Both the position numbers and the translations under genes were made by a program. From Teratosphaeria epicoccoides (lineage: Eukaryota > Ascomycota > Dothideomycetes > Mycosphaerellales > Teratosphaeriaceae), in the NCBI GenBank assembly GCA_021401465.1, contig JADDMT010000118.1:1-64000 (forward strand): a stretch of DNA of 64,000 bases. Reading direction: 5' to 3'. The notes below the pieces were generated by a model. That model worked only from the letters and a program-made list of their open reading frames with translations, was not told where the DNA came from and made no database searches. Shown in pieces: positions 10,881-22,637 of the stretch (the stretch's first letter is position 1; every line of letters starts with the position of its first letter).

Positions 10881-13800
10881 GTAGAAGGGTAGGAGAGAGT
10901 TAACAGATCCATGGATAGGAACCTAATTTATACTAACGTAGTCCTTGCAGATAATACTAGGACATTAGCTCTTATTAATAAAGGGTACTAGTACTACGCT
11001 ACAATTAACAGAGACCTAGCTAAAGGCCTTAGCTTAAGCTTAATAAGCAAAGAGTCACGAATAGTAAGGGGCATAACAGCGTTAATATAGGACTCTGTAG
11101 TAGAAGGAGTAGTCGCCTTCTAGATAGAAATTAAGGGGTTCTAGCAACTAGTGTACGCATATGTAGTAAAGGACCTCGCCTACTCCCTGATACTAGGGAA
11201 CCCCTAGAAAGCTCATAATAAAGTGCGGACTACGCCAGAAAAGCGCTAGTACTAGCATAGGAGAGTAGGATAGTAGATAGACAAAGGGCAGAACTACTAA
11301 GAATACAAGGACTATAGGGACTTTACCTAGGTATACGCGTCTGTAATAGCAGATGTCAAAGAGGCCTTAAAAACGAAAGAATACCTAACGCTTAACGAGT
11401 TAAGAAAGGCGCTCCCTCTAGAGCTCTAATACATAGCTCCGCTGTTTTACTACAAGGAAGTAGAGAAACTAGCGCTATACTACCCTAGTATTAACTACCG
11501 CGTCGAACTCCGCGAAGGACTAGACAGATCCTAACTAGCTCTGCTATAGGGACCCCTATACAGCATGTCGAAGGAGGAACTACTTATGCCTAGGAAGTCC
11601 TTAGACAAACTGTTAGGGAAGGGATTCATCTAGCCTACTAACTTAGAGGCCGCGGCTCCTATGCTTTTTGTCTAGAAGCTAGGGAGGAGTCTTAGGTTCT
11701 GCTGCGACTACTACACTCTTAACGTAATCACAAAGCAAGATAGGTACCCCCTCCTGTTAATCCTAGAGACCTCGAGGAACCTTACAGGCGCTTAGTAGCT
11801 TACTAAGGTAGACGTAGTATCAGCCTTCTACAAAACCCGTATAGCGAAAGGCCTTGAGTACAAAACAGCCTTCTACACAAGGTTCGGCTCATTCTAATAG
11901 TTAGTATGTCCGTTCGGTTTATCTAGGGCTCTAGCGATGTTCTAGCGATATATTAATATACTGTTATGCGAGGAATTAGACAACTACGCCTCTACGTATA
12001 TAGACGACGTTACTATATATAGTAGCAGTTTACAAGAAGACTATTTCGCTAAGGTAACGCAAGTACTCTAGAAGCTCTAGGATAGTAGCCTATACCTTGA
12101 CCCCAGAAAAAGCGAGTTTGCTAAGAAAGAGATTAAATACCTAGGGTTTATAATCTATGCTAACAGAAAAGGCATAGGGACTAACCTAAAAAAGGTAGAG
12201 GCTATGCGTAACTAGGAGCGGCTAAGGACATAGAAGGAAGTCTATAGATTCCTTAGCTTCGCTAACTACTACAGGATGTTTATCCTAAACTACTTGAAGA
12301 CAGCTAGGCTGTTAACTACGCTTACAGGAAAGGGCCGGCTGTTCTCCTAGGAAGAAAGCGAGGAGTCCGCGTTTAAAACGCTAAAGGCAAAGTTCTACTT
12401 AGCGCTAGTCTTTTCTTAATAGAACCTAGAGCTGCCGACCTTTTTAGAGACTAACTATAGTAGGTTACGTTAGGGGCGGCTCTCCTGCAAGAAAGTAACA
12501 GAGTCTGTAGACTAGTTAGCTTCTTTTCATAGAAGCTTAACAAAGCGGAGATTAACTATAACATCTATAATAAGGAAATGTTAGCTATAGTATCTAGCCT
12601 TAAGTTCTAGGGCCCTAAGCTGAAATTGTGTAGCCCCTTCATAATTCTCATAGACTATAAAAACCTAGAGTACTTCATAGTTAAGTGACAGCTGTCCGAG
12701 CGACAGATACGGTAGTACGAGACCCTCGCGCAATTCTAGTTCTCCCTAGTGTATTACCTAGGCTCTAAGGTAGTAGTACTAGACGCGCTATTAAGACAAG
12801 AACAGGACACGCTAGGAGCAGGAGATAAGGAATCGTCGCTTAAGAGGTTCTTAGATCTAGAGGTCATGAAAAATTAGCTAGAGACTACAGACAAGAGTAG
12901 TAATAGCGTACTAATTACCTCGGCCTACATAATATCTACTGCCTTAGTCAGGGACAAATCGGTACCTGTTAACTCCGCGCCTTCTAACATAGACTCTACT
13001 AGGCCTTTCTAGGACCGTACCCTTAATGAGTTATAGGCAGCCATAGTAGAGAAGGACAAGCTATACTCGACAGTAGTCAGAGTAGTAAAGAGTAGCTCCT
13101 AGACGCTACTAGCTAGGGTGACGCTAAAATTGCAAGCTAGGGACTACAAGATCGACAAGAGGGGCTTCCTATAGTACTATAACAAGCTCTAGGTCCCTAG
13201 AGTAGCAACTAGTCAGTCTAGGCAAGACATCCCGGACCCCGGAGATGAAAGCAACGACATACTTAGGACAAGGCTAATCTAGTCTATGCATGACACCCTA
13301 GTATACAGGCACCTAGGACAGGATGCTACGACAATAATCCTAGGGCGTAACTTCTACTAGCCCTTGCTGTCTAAGCATGTCTGGCGATTCCTGAGAAACT
13401 GCGACTACTGTAGTCGTAACAAGGTATAGAGAGAGCATAAGCACAGACTACTAAAGCTACTACTAGTTCCTAACAGATTCTTCTAGGAAATCTCGATGGA
13501 TTTCATGACAGACCTGCCTAAGTCTAAGGGATGTTAGTACCTGTAGGTTATTAAGGACCGCTTATGTAAGTCCGTAGTATTACAGGTAATGCCTAGCATG
13601 AAAGTAGAGGAGTACGCGGAGAAGTTTATAGACTACTAGGCCTAGTACCACGGAATGCTAGCGGCTATTACGAGCGACTAGGGTACTAACTAGACTAGCA
13701 CCTTTTAGAGGACCTTCTGTGAAAGAATAGGGGTGTCCTAGCAGTTAAGCTCTACGTACTACCTACAAACAGATAGAGGCCCTAAACGCCTTAACTAGGA

Positions 13801-14700
13801 GGTATAGGCATACCTGCGGAACTTCATTAATTATGAGTAATCTAACTAGAAACAGTAGCTCCCTGTAGCATAACTAGCGCTAAACGGGAGGTACTACTTA
13901 GGGATTAGCATAAGCCCCTTCTTTACTACCTATAGCTACGAAGTATAGGGCCCTATGCCTTTAGCTAAGGACGCTAAAGAGCCTAGCCTATTAAAGGCTA
14001 CTAAGAGGGCAAAGGCGTTTGTAGAGAAGATCTAGAGCATAACGGGAATCTGCTAGGCTACTATAGCGGCTTCTATGTAGGAACAAGAGGAGTCTGCTAA
14101 TAAACGTTAGAACCCTACCCTAATTTACAAAGTTAGTAACAAAGTCTAGCTAGATCTGCGTAACTACACTACAGAGAGACCGAAGAAAAGCTTAGACACA
14201 AAGCACGCAAAGTACATAGTAGCTAAGGTAATATTACTAGTCTCTATCTGTCTAACTAGGCTCCTAAGTAATATATACCTAGTGTTCTATACTAACCTAC
14301 TAAGACTAGCAGGCAAGGACCCTATGCCTAGGCAGGAGAACGACGACAAACAGCTAGACCCCGTGCTGTTCGACTCGCACGAGGAATAGTTAGTAGAGGA
14401 AATACTTTGCGCGAGGAACAGAAGGAGAGGAAAAGGGCGTAAGGTCCTAGTAAAATAGTCAGGGTACTACGACCCTACGTAGGAACCCTTAGAAAACCTG
14501 ATAGACACTAAGGTAATAGACTGCTTTAAACAGACTTAGGGGAGCGCAGAGAGTGTAGACAGACCTAGGGAGAGGTAGGACAAGAGGAAGAGAGAAGGAA
14601 GGCGTAGATCTTAGAAAGAGGAGCCTGGCGTTTTAAACAAGGAGTACAGGCGTTTTAAGAAGGGCATAGTCGATAGGAAAAAAGTTATATTAGTTAACTA
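10880..14700 (+). pseudogene. pol: C1 pol relic with chromodomain
   Basis: This encodes protease, reverse transcriptase, RNase H, integrase and a chromodomain for targeted integration. The protease has Ala-Leu-Ile-Asn at 10968-10979, so the catalytic Asp is replaced by Asn. The RT YIDD is at 11997-12008. A one-base frame change near 12450, at the start of RNase H, moves the downstream product to another frame. The integrase core spans ~13480-13990. A chromodomain-like block (KVLVK-x-SGYYDPT) lies at 14391-14511. Stops are almost all TAG at Gln/Trp positions. The 3' end runs into or past the antisense ORF end at 14690; an in-frame TAA is at 14786. Confidence 0.88.
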
Positions 14701-15450
14701 TATATATAACAAAAAAAACCCTAGTAGCAGGAACCTACGCTAAGAACGGGGACCCTAGCGACAATTACGCAGGATCCTTGCTGTCTAAGGGGTCCTCGCT
14801 AGACCCCCTAGACCTATTACCTAGGCTACTATCGGCCTCCCTGGCCTTTCGGCTAGGGCTCTAAGCAGCGGCGCTAGGCTTAGCCTGACGAGAGCTCTCC
14901 CTCTTGCTAGCAACGTTCTCCTACTACCTACCTAGGGCAAGCGCTAGTAGAACGCCCCTAGACCTTTTAAAGGGTTAGCACGCAGAGACCTACAGAGTAC
15001 AGGATAAACTTACAGGAGGCCTTGCTAGGCGACAGTAGCGGCAACGGTCCCTGTGACCTCCTAGGCTATGATGCTATACAAGAGTTAGCGGAGTAATTAT
15101 GAGGGAGACTAGTAAGAAATACCTAGATAGTAGGCCTACTAACTACAAAGGCCCTAAGGCCTTCTAGGCCTTAAGGACCTTTAACAGGTCGCTGTAGGCA
15201 GCGGCGCTATTACTATGTTAGCTATGCAAAAATGACTAGGATTCGGGTCATACCTGTTAGCGTCCTAAGAACATGTCTAGGAGGCGTAGGACATATAGGC
15301 GAGGGAGAGGCTAGCTAGATTAGCGGGATGTTTCGCCTAGACACTAAGTAGAACGTATAGGGCCTTGCAGTTTAGGCGCTTGCTAGCGTATCTCCTGTAG
15401 GCGTAGGCGCAGGTAGACTAGATAAGTTAGTGTAGGCCGAGCGGAATAGC
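14690..15450 (-). pseudogene. C1 antisense accessory ORF with Cys cluster
   Basis: This reading frame on the strand opposite pol ends with TAA at 14690-14692, overlapping the pol C-terminus. Ignoring Gln/Trp-type stops it stays open to ~15450; the 5' end is not determined. A Cys cluster, C-x2-C (Arg-Cys-Arg-Tyr-Cys at ~15026-15045) followed by two more Cys, precedes a Ser/Arg/Lys/Ala-rich, probably disordered C-terminal half. The Cys cluster recalls small zinc-binding modules, but ligands cannot be assigned with certainty. Its position matches the antisense ORFs of A, B, D and E. Function unknown. Confidence 0.6.
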
Positions 15451-16096
15451 AAGGAGCCTAAGACATACTAATTAAAGGATGTAATCTACGCCCTAGAGGG
15501 CGTAGTTAACGTAGTAGATAGTAGGCGCTATCTAATACCTGTTAGTATTGCCTAGAATCTAAGAAGAGAGGTTCGGAGAATTAGGGGGGAGGGGGGCTTA
15601 CTATGTAAGTAAGCATGTAAGAGAAAGGAAGCAAGAGTAGTATTAATAGCGACTTTTTTATATAGTGACAGACGCGCTAGCACGGGCCTAGGAGCGCCCC
15701 CTTAATGGCTCGGACTATAACAATAGAAGTAAAGTAAAGTAAAGTAAAGTGAAGTGAAGTAGATTTGGCTAAGTAGTAGAGTTTAGGGACTATGCAAGAA
15801 TAGCTAGTAGCTAGCTCCTATGCGCTAGAGTACAGCCAGGAAAGGGGGGGGTTTTAATCGCAAAATTAAAGAGAAGTAGTTTTTAAGCGAATTAGAGTTA
15901 TGACACTATACAAGAATTGTCGGGGGCCTAGTCTTTCAAGCTAGAGAGCTACTAGCAGGGGGGATTTACTCGCAATACCGCTACCCTCTAGGCGGCTCTG
16001 TCTAAATCTAGACGTAAAACGCGGGGAAACAGCTTGTACTCCCTTAGGCTCCTAGACGTTCTACGCGGAGGAGAGAGGAGGGGGGGGGGTTAGTAA
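15451..16096 (+). other. C1 3' non-coding segment with GAAGT repeat and polypurine tract
   Basis: I see no supported coding frame here. It contains a short (A)AAGT pentanucleotide repeat at 15727-15761 and a purine tract at ~16068-16089 (GAGGAGAGAGG then ten G) ending a few bases before the 3' LTR. The tract is the expected plus-strand priming site. Confidence 0.7.
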
Positions 16097-16261
16097 TGTG
16101 AAGGGCGAGGCCCTAAGTCCTTAGCATAGGCTAAAGCCTATACGCGACCCCTAACAAGGCTAGCTATAAAGGACCGGACAGCTAGCAGATAGTCTCTCTC
16201 TCCCTATCGTACTTGTTAAATACTACATAAACTCCTGTGTACACGCTGTTTACCTATAATA
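16097..16261 (+). repeat. 3' LTR of C1 (165 bp)
   Basis: It begins TGTGAAGGG. Its end, ACCTATAATA, is the RIP-altered form of the 5' LTR end ACCTGTGACA. The duplicated GCAGG follows at 16262-16266. Confidence 0.93.
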
Positions 16262-16266
16262 GCAGG

Positions 16267-16454
16267 TTCTTTAGCAGACTAAACTCGTCCTTAACCTAGA
16301 TCTTTCGGCAGGCCTTGTACTTAGTCCTACGACATAGAGCGTAATAGATAGTTTTGCCGACGCATTGTATTAGGGTTTCCTGGATAGTGTAGTAGCCGAG
16401 CCTGTCGATAGCGTCCTGTAGGGGCCTTGTCGTAGTTTATGAGGTTCTTCTTAG
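16267..16454 (+). pseudogene. A2 antisense accessory ORF, C-terminal part
   Basis: This is the continuation of the frame broken at 9447 by C1. It matches the last third of the A3 antisense ORF and ends in a TAG equivalent to the A3 stop at 34140. It overlaps the 3' end of A2 pol (ending ~16370) in convergent orientation. Confidence 0.65.
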
Positions 16455-19400
16455 GTTCGTTTTTCCGCTTAAAACTCCGTATCTTTTGCTAACAGTTTTG
16501 TAGGTATTCTAGGGGTTCCTAGGTATTCTCGGTACTACTGTATCCTTCCCATTTTACTAAGTACTCTTGCTGTCTATCTACCTAGCGAGTGTCAACAATC
16601 CTCTTAACAGTGTACTCTAGTTCTTTAACCTTAGGGTTAAGTAGTAAAGGTTCTGTTTATAGTGTAGCGTCTAGCGCTACTAGTTCTAGTAGAGAGATAT
16701 AGAACACAGGGTATATCCTTATCTACTTAGGTAGCTATAGTTCAAAATTAACTAGTCCTTTCTTAGCCTTAATCCTAAATAGTCCTAGTTTCATAGCGTC
16801 TAGTTTTTTACTTAGCTTGTCTAATTTGATGTTACGGCAGAGGAGATACACCTTGTCCCCCTCCTTAAGAATTAGTCCCTTAATTCTTTTACGATTTGCA
16901 TATCGTGCTATGTTCTGTTAATCGAACTACAGGTTAAGTCATGCTTTAGTTTGTAGTTAATAGAGGTATTCTACCTGCCTAAGTACTACTAGGTTTAGAT
17001 TACTAGTTAAGCTGTCTAGAATGTCTTCTATAGCTAATCTGTACACTATCTAGAATAGCGAGAGTCCTGTCGACTCTACTAGCGTACTATTATATGCGAG
17101 TTATGCTATTAGTAATAACTCTACCTAGTTGTTCTGATCCCTATTAACATAGGATTAGAGCTACTATTCTAGCGTCTAATTTAGACGTTCTGTCTGCCTA
17201 TCTGTCTAAGGGTAGAAGGAAGTACTAAGTCGATGCTTGACCTAGAATTGTCTTATTAGGGCCTTCTAAAAGTTAAAGGTAAACACAGATCCTCGGTCCT
17301 TTACTATGTCTCGTAGCATGCTGTGTAATGCTACTACCTACTTAATGAAGACATGTGTAATATCTTTAGTCTTGAAGTCTTTATAGTATAGACAAAACTT
17401 TCCGAACTTAGTGAATTAGTCAACTACTACTATGATTCTATCGAAGAACTCATCTGTGGCGGGTTCTCTCGACTATAGTAGTTTGACGATAAAGTCTATA
17501 GCGAGCGATTCCTATGGCCGTTTAGGTACCTTTAGTAGTCGTAGTAGCCTATACAGTTTGTGACAGTCATGCTTACTCTGTTAGCAAGTAACATATTAAC
17601 AGACATAGTCCTCGATTACTTTGCCTATCCTAGGGAAGTAATATTCTTGCTAGAGAATTTGCTTCATTTTAGACACTCCTAGGTGTCCTGCCTAAGGAAC
17701 GTCATGTTAGAGGTATAGTAGCTCCGAATATAAGGCTATTAGCATATATACTAATCCTTAGAAGAGAAGTACTCTATCTTCGTCTTCCTAGTTCTCTTGT
17801 CCGTCTATGTTGTTACAGACAGCGATTATAGTCAGGTCATAGACAAGTGCATTCTTCAGGTTGTCCTAGAATTCACTAGTCTACGCGATAGCCGTAGCCG
17901 CGAGTTATTTAACTCTAAGCATGCTATCGCTATTCTCTTAGAGAATGGCATGTTTCTCCCTTTTTACGCCTTTCATGTAGTTAGTCTGACGACTAAGTGT
18001 ATTAGCGCGTGCGTTGTTAGATCCCTTACGATAGACGATCTTGTAGTTAAAGCTAGAGAGTTCCTTACTCTATTAGACTTGTCGTCAATTTAAGTCTTTT
18101 GTCGTAGTAAAGTATCGCAAGTTTTCGTAGTCTATGTAGACCGTAACCTAGTGTTTAGGTCCTTCCAAGTAGACTCGCTATGCCTTGTAGGCGTCTACTA
18201 TAGTTAGAAGCTCTTTGTTATAGACATCGTAGCGGAGCTTAGGTCCTAACAGCTTCCTCGAGTAGTAGGCGACTAGCTGTAGACGTCTACTCGGTCCTGA
18301 TTAACTTAAGCATGCTCTGAGTGCTACATTAGAGGTATTAGTCTCGACCGTAATAGGCTTATCAGGGTCGAATACAAGTAAGATAAGCTAATTTGTAAAT
18401 CGTTGCTTGAGTTCCTTAAAGGCATTCTGTTAGGCGTTGTCCTAAACGAATAGTGTATCCTTTGTAGTAAGGGTTGTAAGTAGTGCCGTAATCCTCAAGT
18501 AGTTCGCGATGAACCTTTAGTAGAAGTTAGCGAACCTAAGGAAGGACTATACTTCCTTGACATTAGTCGGCGTAGGCTACTCCTTCACGACTTTAACCTT
18601 CTTAGTGTGTATTTTGATTCCGTCCTAGGCTACTACATAGCCGAGGAATTAGACTTCTTGCTTATAAAACTCGCTCTTCTAAGGTTTAGCTTTTAGCTTG
18701 TAATCCTAGAGTTTCTAAAGTACTATGCGCATATAAGTCCTATGTTCTCTAATCGTTCGTAAGTAGACAAGGATATCATCTAAGTATATAACTACGAAGA
18801 CATTAAGGCACTTACGTAGCACATTGTTAATAAACGCCTACTATGTAGCTAGGGTATTCGTTAACCTAAATAGCATGACTATATACTCGTAGTGTCTAAA
18901 CCTAGTTTAAAACGCAGTCTTCTATTCTTCGCCTTCCTTAATTCGAATTCGGTTATATACTCCTAGTATATCAAACTTCAAGAACTATACTACTCCTTGT
19001 AGGCAATCCTGTAATTTAGAAAGCAAAGGAAGCAGATAACTGTTTTTAAATAGTTGACGCAAAGTTACTAGTTATCTTCTCTCTTAGGGACGAACAGGAT
19101 CAGGTACCCTGCTAGTAACTACGATTCGCGAATGAAGCCTTTCTAGAGGTTGTCTTTAAGGTACTTCTAGAGAATCTCTAGTTTAGCCACTAATAATAGG
19201 CGAACTAGTTGCTTCATTAGCGTTCTGCCTAGAAGTAAGGGTATCTCGTAGTCCTACTCCTAGTGTTCTAGCAGAGCCTCTTAGTTAGGTTCTTCCTTAA
19301 AAAGAGTAGCAAACTCTTTATACTCGTTAGGAACTATGAACTCGACTTTAACTTCAGACTATGTTACTTTAACCTATAGGACGTACACTTCCTGTTCTAG

Positions 19401-20212
19401 ATCCTTAATAGTAGCGACTATCTCGTTTAAAGTCATAGCACATATTTCGATCTTGCCTAGTATGTCGTGCACTATAGGTAGAGGTATTAATTTTAAGAGT
19501 TCTAGGAACTAGATCCTCTCGTTCTTCTAGTTAAGGTAGGGGTTAGCGTTCCTTAGCTATAGTAACCCTAGCACTACATCCGAGCCAGGCGACTCTGTGA
19601 TGTCAAACTAGATTATCTCTTAGTAGCGTCCTATCCGTAGAGGTACTATCTCGGCCTCCTTGTCAACTATTCCTTAGTTGTACATAACTAGCTTCCTATT
19701 AATCGCTTGTAGCAAGAAAGCGTTCGTCTTTGCCTGTAGCTATATCTAGGCTATCCTAGCGAACTTAGGCGTCATGAAGATTCTAGTGTATCCTAAATCT
19801 ATTAAGGCCCGGGCTAGTGTCTCGTTAATGTGCACCTATACTCTAAGGTTGTCTGCGTATCTGACACTAATTGCGGCATATCGTTACAGCCCTGTTTAGT
19901 CTGTCCGTAGGTCTAATTCTAGCGGACCTAGTCGTTTCCTAAATAGCTGTCTTTGCGGACTAATTTAGGGATTATGTAGTCTTAGCTCATTCTTCTTCAA
20001 GTATTTCTACTAATCGGGCTAAGAGGTAGCACTCGCTCTCGGCCTCGTTATTCCTGCGCGTTTCTTGCGTACTCTATTTTTAACCGGTTAACCTAGAGCT
20101 GTAACGTTCGTAGAACCTAAATACCTTCGTAGGTAAAGTAGCCTCCTTAGGGCGTAAACTCTACTCTAAACAGTACAATTTCTTATACAATCTTCTAATG
20201 CAAGTAAGGGTA
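16370..20212 (-). pseudogene. pol: A2 pol relic with chromodomain
   Basis: Read right to left: protease (Asp-Ser-Gly region at 19791-19799, now with AAATC and so RIP-altered), RT with YLDD at 18775-18786, RNase H, integrase, and a chromodomain at 16501-16623 aligned to A3 33972-34094. The plus-strand 98-codon ORF at 17797-18093 is a shadow of the RNase H/integrase junction. There are many TAG/TAA substitutions. A few small indels relative to A3 shift the alignment by about 20 bp around RT. Confidence 0.88.
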
Positions 20213-21703
20213 AGCTATAACTAGTAGTCTCCTTAGGTGTTGTCGCATGCTATTAGCTAGTTCGTCATATCGAAGCTAGTCGACATGCTGTACTCTATTA
20301 ATCTATAGGCAAGCCTAAGCCTAATAGTTCTGAATAAGTCAGATGATATCAAGTCTAATGTCATGTAGCGGCATGACCTATCTTTCTATGCTCTCGTCTT
20401 CCTTAGAATCAGGAATGACGGCTTCGACAAGCTCATAGTTGTCGTCAGAACTTTCTTCTTCTGTTAGCTCCTATTGTCTTAGGACTACTACATTAGAAGG
20501 TGTACCCCTTAGCGTACAGATAGACTATGCCTTGTTATAGCTAGGGTACTATCCGGAACTATCTTTGTTACTCTTATGAATCCGACAATCGTCGTTATAG
20601 CACATAGTCTAAGTAAGTAAGGCATAGTCTAGTACTTAAGTAGTAGTAGCTGTCTGCTTAGGCGCCGATGTTATTACGCGAACCTATTCTGTCTGTTACA
20701 GTTTATGACGCTATTTCTTGCCAGAACATTCGCGAGCAAAGTGTCCTTTCTTTCTATAGTTATAGCACTTGAGGTTACTCTTGTCGAATAGCTTCTTTAG
20801 ACTATTCTAGGTAGGAGAGCCCTTCTAGGGCTTTCCTTAGGGCCCCTTCTTTAGACGTCCCTTAGTCGCATCTAACTCCATTAGTTAGAGACTATAGTAA
20901 TCGCTTCGCTACTTTGGGGCTAATCGTTAGACCTTGTAGTTAGCCTGTACTAGCCTGTAATTCCTGTTTTGTCGTTCTTGCTATTATTCCTAGATGCAAT
21001 TATCGATCCTAATTACAAGATCGCTTATTTCCTTGAATGTCGTTAGTCGATCTCCTTAGGAAATTTCGTCTTTAACTGTCTCCTTTAGTCCCTAATAGAA
21101 CTAAGCGGCTAAAGCATTATCATTCTAGTCGACTCAAGCAGAGAGGGTCTAAAAGTCCGCCTAGTACTTAATAGCGGAACCCTTCTGCTAGATTCCTAGG
21201 AGAGCTTACTTGGCCTCTTGTTGTTTATTGCCGAGCCTAAAGGCTTCGCGTAATGCCTTGAACAAGGACTTGTCTAAGTTAAGAATCTCCCTAGTCGTCG
21301 TCTTCCTAGCTTTGACGCTCCTAATGTAGTCTAGATAATCTAAAAGATAAGGCTAGATGAACTCGAACGCTAGTTCTTTCAGGTAAGAGACAATGTACAT
21401 CATTCGTTTATAATGCGTCGTAAGCTACTCCGTATCTACGTTAAATGCTAACTAGTATTAGAGGATAAACATCTTAACTTGAGATTGTTATTCTGTAAAC
21501 TCTGTAGGGCTTCCTATCTTGAAGCCGTTATTGCCGTGTCTAATTCCGGTAGTCGAGCCTGTAACAGATGCTAGAGCTATCTCGCTAAGGTGAATAGACT
21601 CAAGCTACTAAGTAATTTAAGGCGCGGCGGCAACTTGTTCTCATAGTGTCAGTTAACTGTTGTCGCTAGATGTTAAACTGACAGCTAAAGAACTACTTGA
21701 CAT
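20212..21703 (-). pseudogene. gag: A2 gag relic
   Basis: It starts at the conserved ATG at 21703, which is 936 nt (in frame) from the zinc knuckle at 20726-20767. The knuckle has lost its second Cys (Cys to Tyr), so it would be non-functional. Otherwise it is collinear with A1 gag. The distance to the protease Asp codon is again 968 nt, the conserved non-zero frame offset. Confidence 0.83.
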
Positions 21704-21762
21704 AGGCGTATGTTAAGCGCTTGACGAGTCCCCTAATACTTCCTTAGAAGTAGTGCTTAAAA

Positions 21763-22157
21763 TGTCATAAGGGTAGATGCTAATAGCAGGAAGGGGATTA
21801 GATACTAGACTTAAAGAGTAGTAAAGAATATCGACAATAGCAATTAACCTTGTAACTAACTATACTTAGTAAAGTAGCTTGAATTAAGCACGAAGCTCTT
21901 AACTGCCTAGCCTGAAGCTATTCCTACATACTAGAGAGGTATAGTAGCTCTGTTAGATCTGTTACTAGACCTATTAGACCTATGTCTGTAGATCTATAGA
22001 CTAACCCTATAGATCTAGGTGTCTATCCTTACCTAACAGATCCTTTCTTCTATGTAGGCCCTACAGATCTAGGTGTCTGTCCTCACGTGACAGATCCTTT
22101 CCCTATACATGTGTTATGACTTATGCTATAGTGTTCTAATCCATGACTCTTATAACA
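21763..22157 (-). repeat. 5' LTR of A2 (395 bp)
   Basis: It runs from TGTCATAAGGG to TTATAACA on the plus strand. It lacks a ~20-bp segment between AGATCT-containing direct repeats that is still present in the 8509-8923 LTR, consistent with slippage or recombination between the repeats. Confidence 0.9.
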
Positions 22158-22162
22158 TGCCT

Positions 22163-22379
22163 ACATGCGCTTACGCTACGCTATGTTAGCTCGCAGATCA
22201 TATAGACGTTATGCTTTTACTAGCTCCGCCTGTTCTTTCTCTAGGCAAGCTATCTCTTTGTCTTTAGTTTCCTCTATAACGCTACAGGCGTCCTCTCCCT
22301 CTGCTAGCTAGCCGTTACGTTAATGCTAGATACAAGCAGGCATGTAGCCTGCTTAGCTAGCAGCAGGAATATTAGTCAT
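22163..22379 (-). pseudogene. gag: B1 gag N-terminus
   Basis: This is the N-terminal ~70 codons of B1 gag-pol, from the ATG whose complement is at 22377-22379, equivalent to the B3 start at 50442. It contains the Glu/Lys-rich helical segment found in B3 at ~50540-50600. It continues across A2 into 8508. The start is supported by conservation of position relative to the LTR in B1 and B3. Confidence 0.78.
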
Positions 22380-22423
22380 TATAAGTACTCTATAGGCTGC
22401 AACTAGGGTAGAGTAATTAGAAT

Positions 22424-22637
22424 TAATATCATATGCGACTAGTAATTAATACGTAGGTATGTAGTAGTATATAGAGCCTCTATTCCCTAATTATAGGGTA
22501 AGGTCTAAAAACTAATTACTACCCTTCTTTAATTATGAAGCGAAGCGTATAAGGTATACCTACATACGTTACATGCGGCTTAGCTTGCTAGCCTAGCCGA
22601 ATGAGCAATAAGCCTATAGCTTGGCTGTCTAGTATTA
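22424..22637 (-). repeat. 5' LTR of B1 (214 bp)
   Basis: It matches the B3 LTRs (206 bp) in reverse: inner end TAATATCATATGCGAC, outer end GTCTAGTATTA. The following CTAGA (22638) would be the target-site copy in C2. Confidence 0.85.

Larger units (their letters stand above)
9448..16261 (+). mobile_element. Complete Ty3/gypsy chromovirus C1 (family C)
   Basis: This is a 6814-bp element with 165-bp LTRs at both ends and a GCAGG target duplication (9443-9447 and 16262-16266). It is inserted in the antisense ORF of A2. Gag lies just inside the 5' LTR, followed by pol with protease, RT, RNase H, integrase and chromodomain. Then comes an antisense ORF, a ~0.65-kb non-coding segment and a long G-rich polypurine tract. 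It is the innermost layer of a four-deep nest whose outermost layer (C2) is the same family. Confidence 0.93.
8509..22157 (-). mobile_element. Ty3/gypsy chromovirus A2 (family A), split by C1
   Basis: This is a complete minus-strand family A element with both LTRs. It is inserted in B1 gag with TGCCT target duplications on each side. C1 (9448-16261) interrupts its antisense accessory ORF, leaving about 6.83 kb of A2 itself. Its order, right to left, is 5' LTR, gag, pol with chromodomain, convergent antisense ORF, polypurine tract, 3' LTR. Confidence 0.92.
5399..22637 (-). mobile_element. Ty3/gypsy element B1 (family B), split by A1 and A2
   Basis: This minus-strand element consists of 5399-8508 (integrase part, RNase H, RT, protease, gag) plus 22163-22637 (gag N-terminus and 5' LTR). 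A2 lies between the parts with a perfect TGCCT duplication (8504-8508 and 22158-22162). Joining the two flanks reproduces the continuous sequence seen in B2 at ~37080. Its 3' portion lies left of the window beyond A1. At its right end it interrupts family C copy C2 (from 22638). Confidence 0.9.

Noticed and set aside
17797..18093. 98-codon plus-strand ORF
   Set aside because: It lies antisense to the A2 RNase H/integrase region; the same strand in A1 and A3 is not open, so it is a shadow frame.
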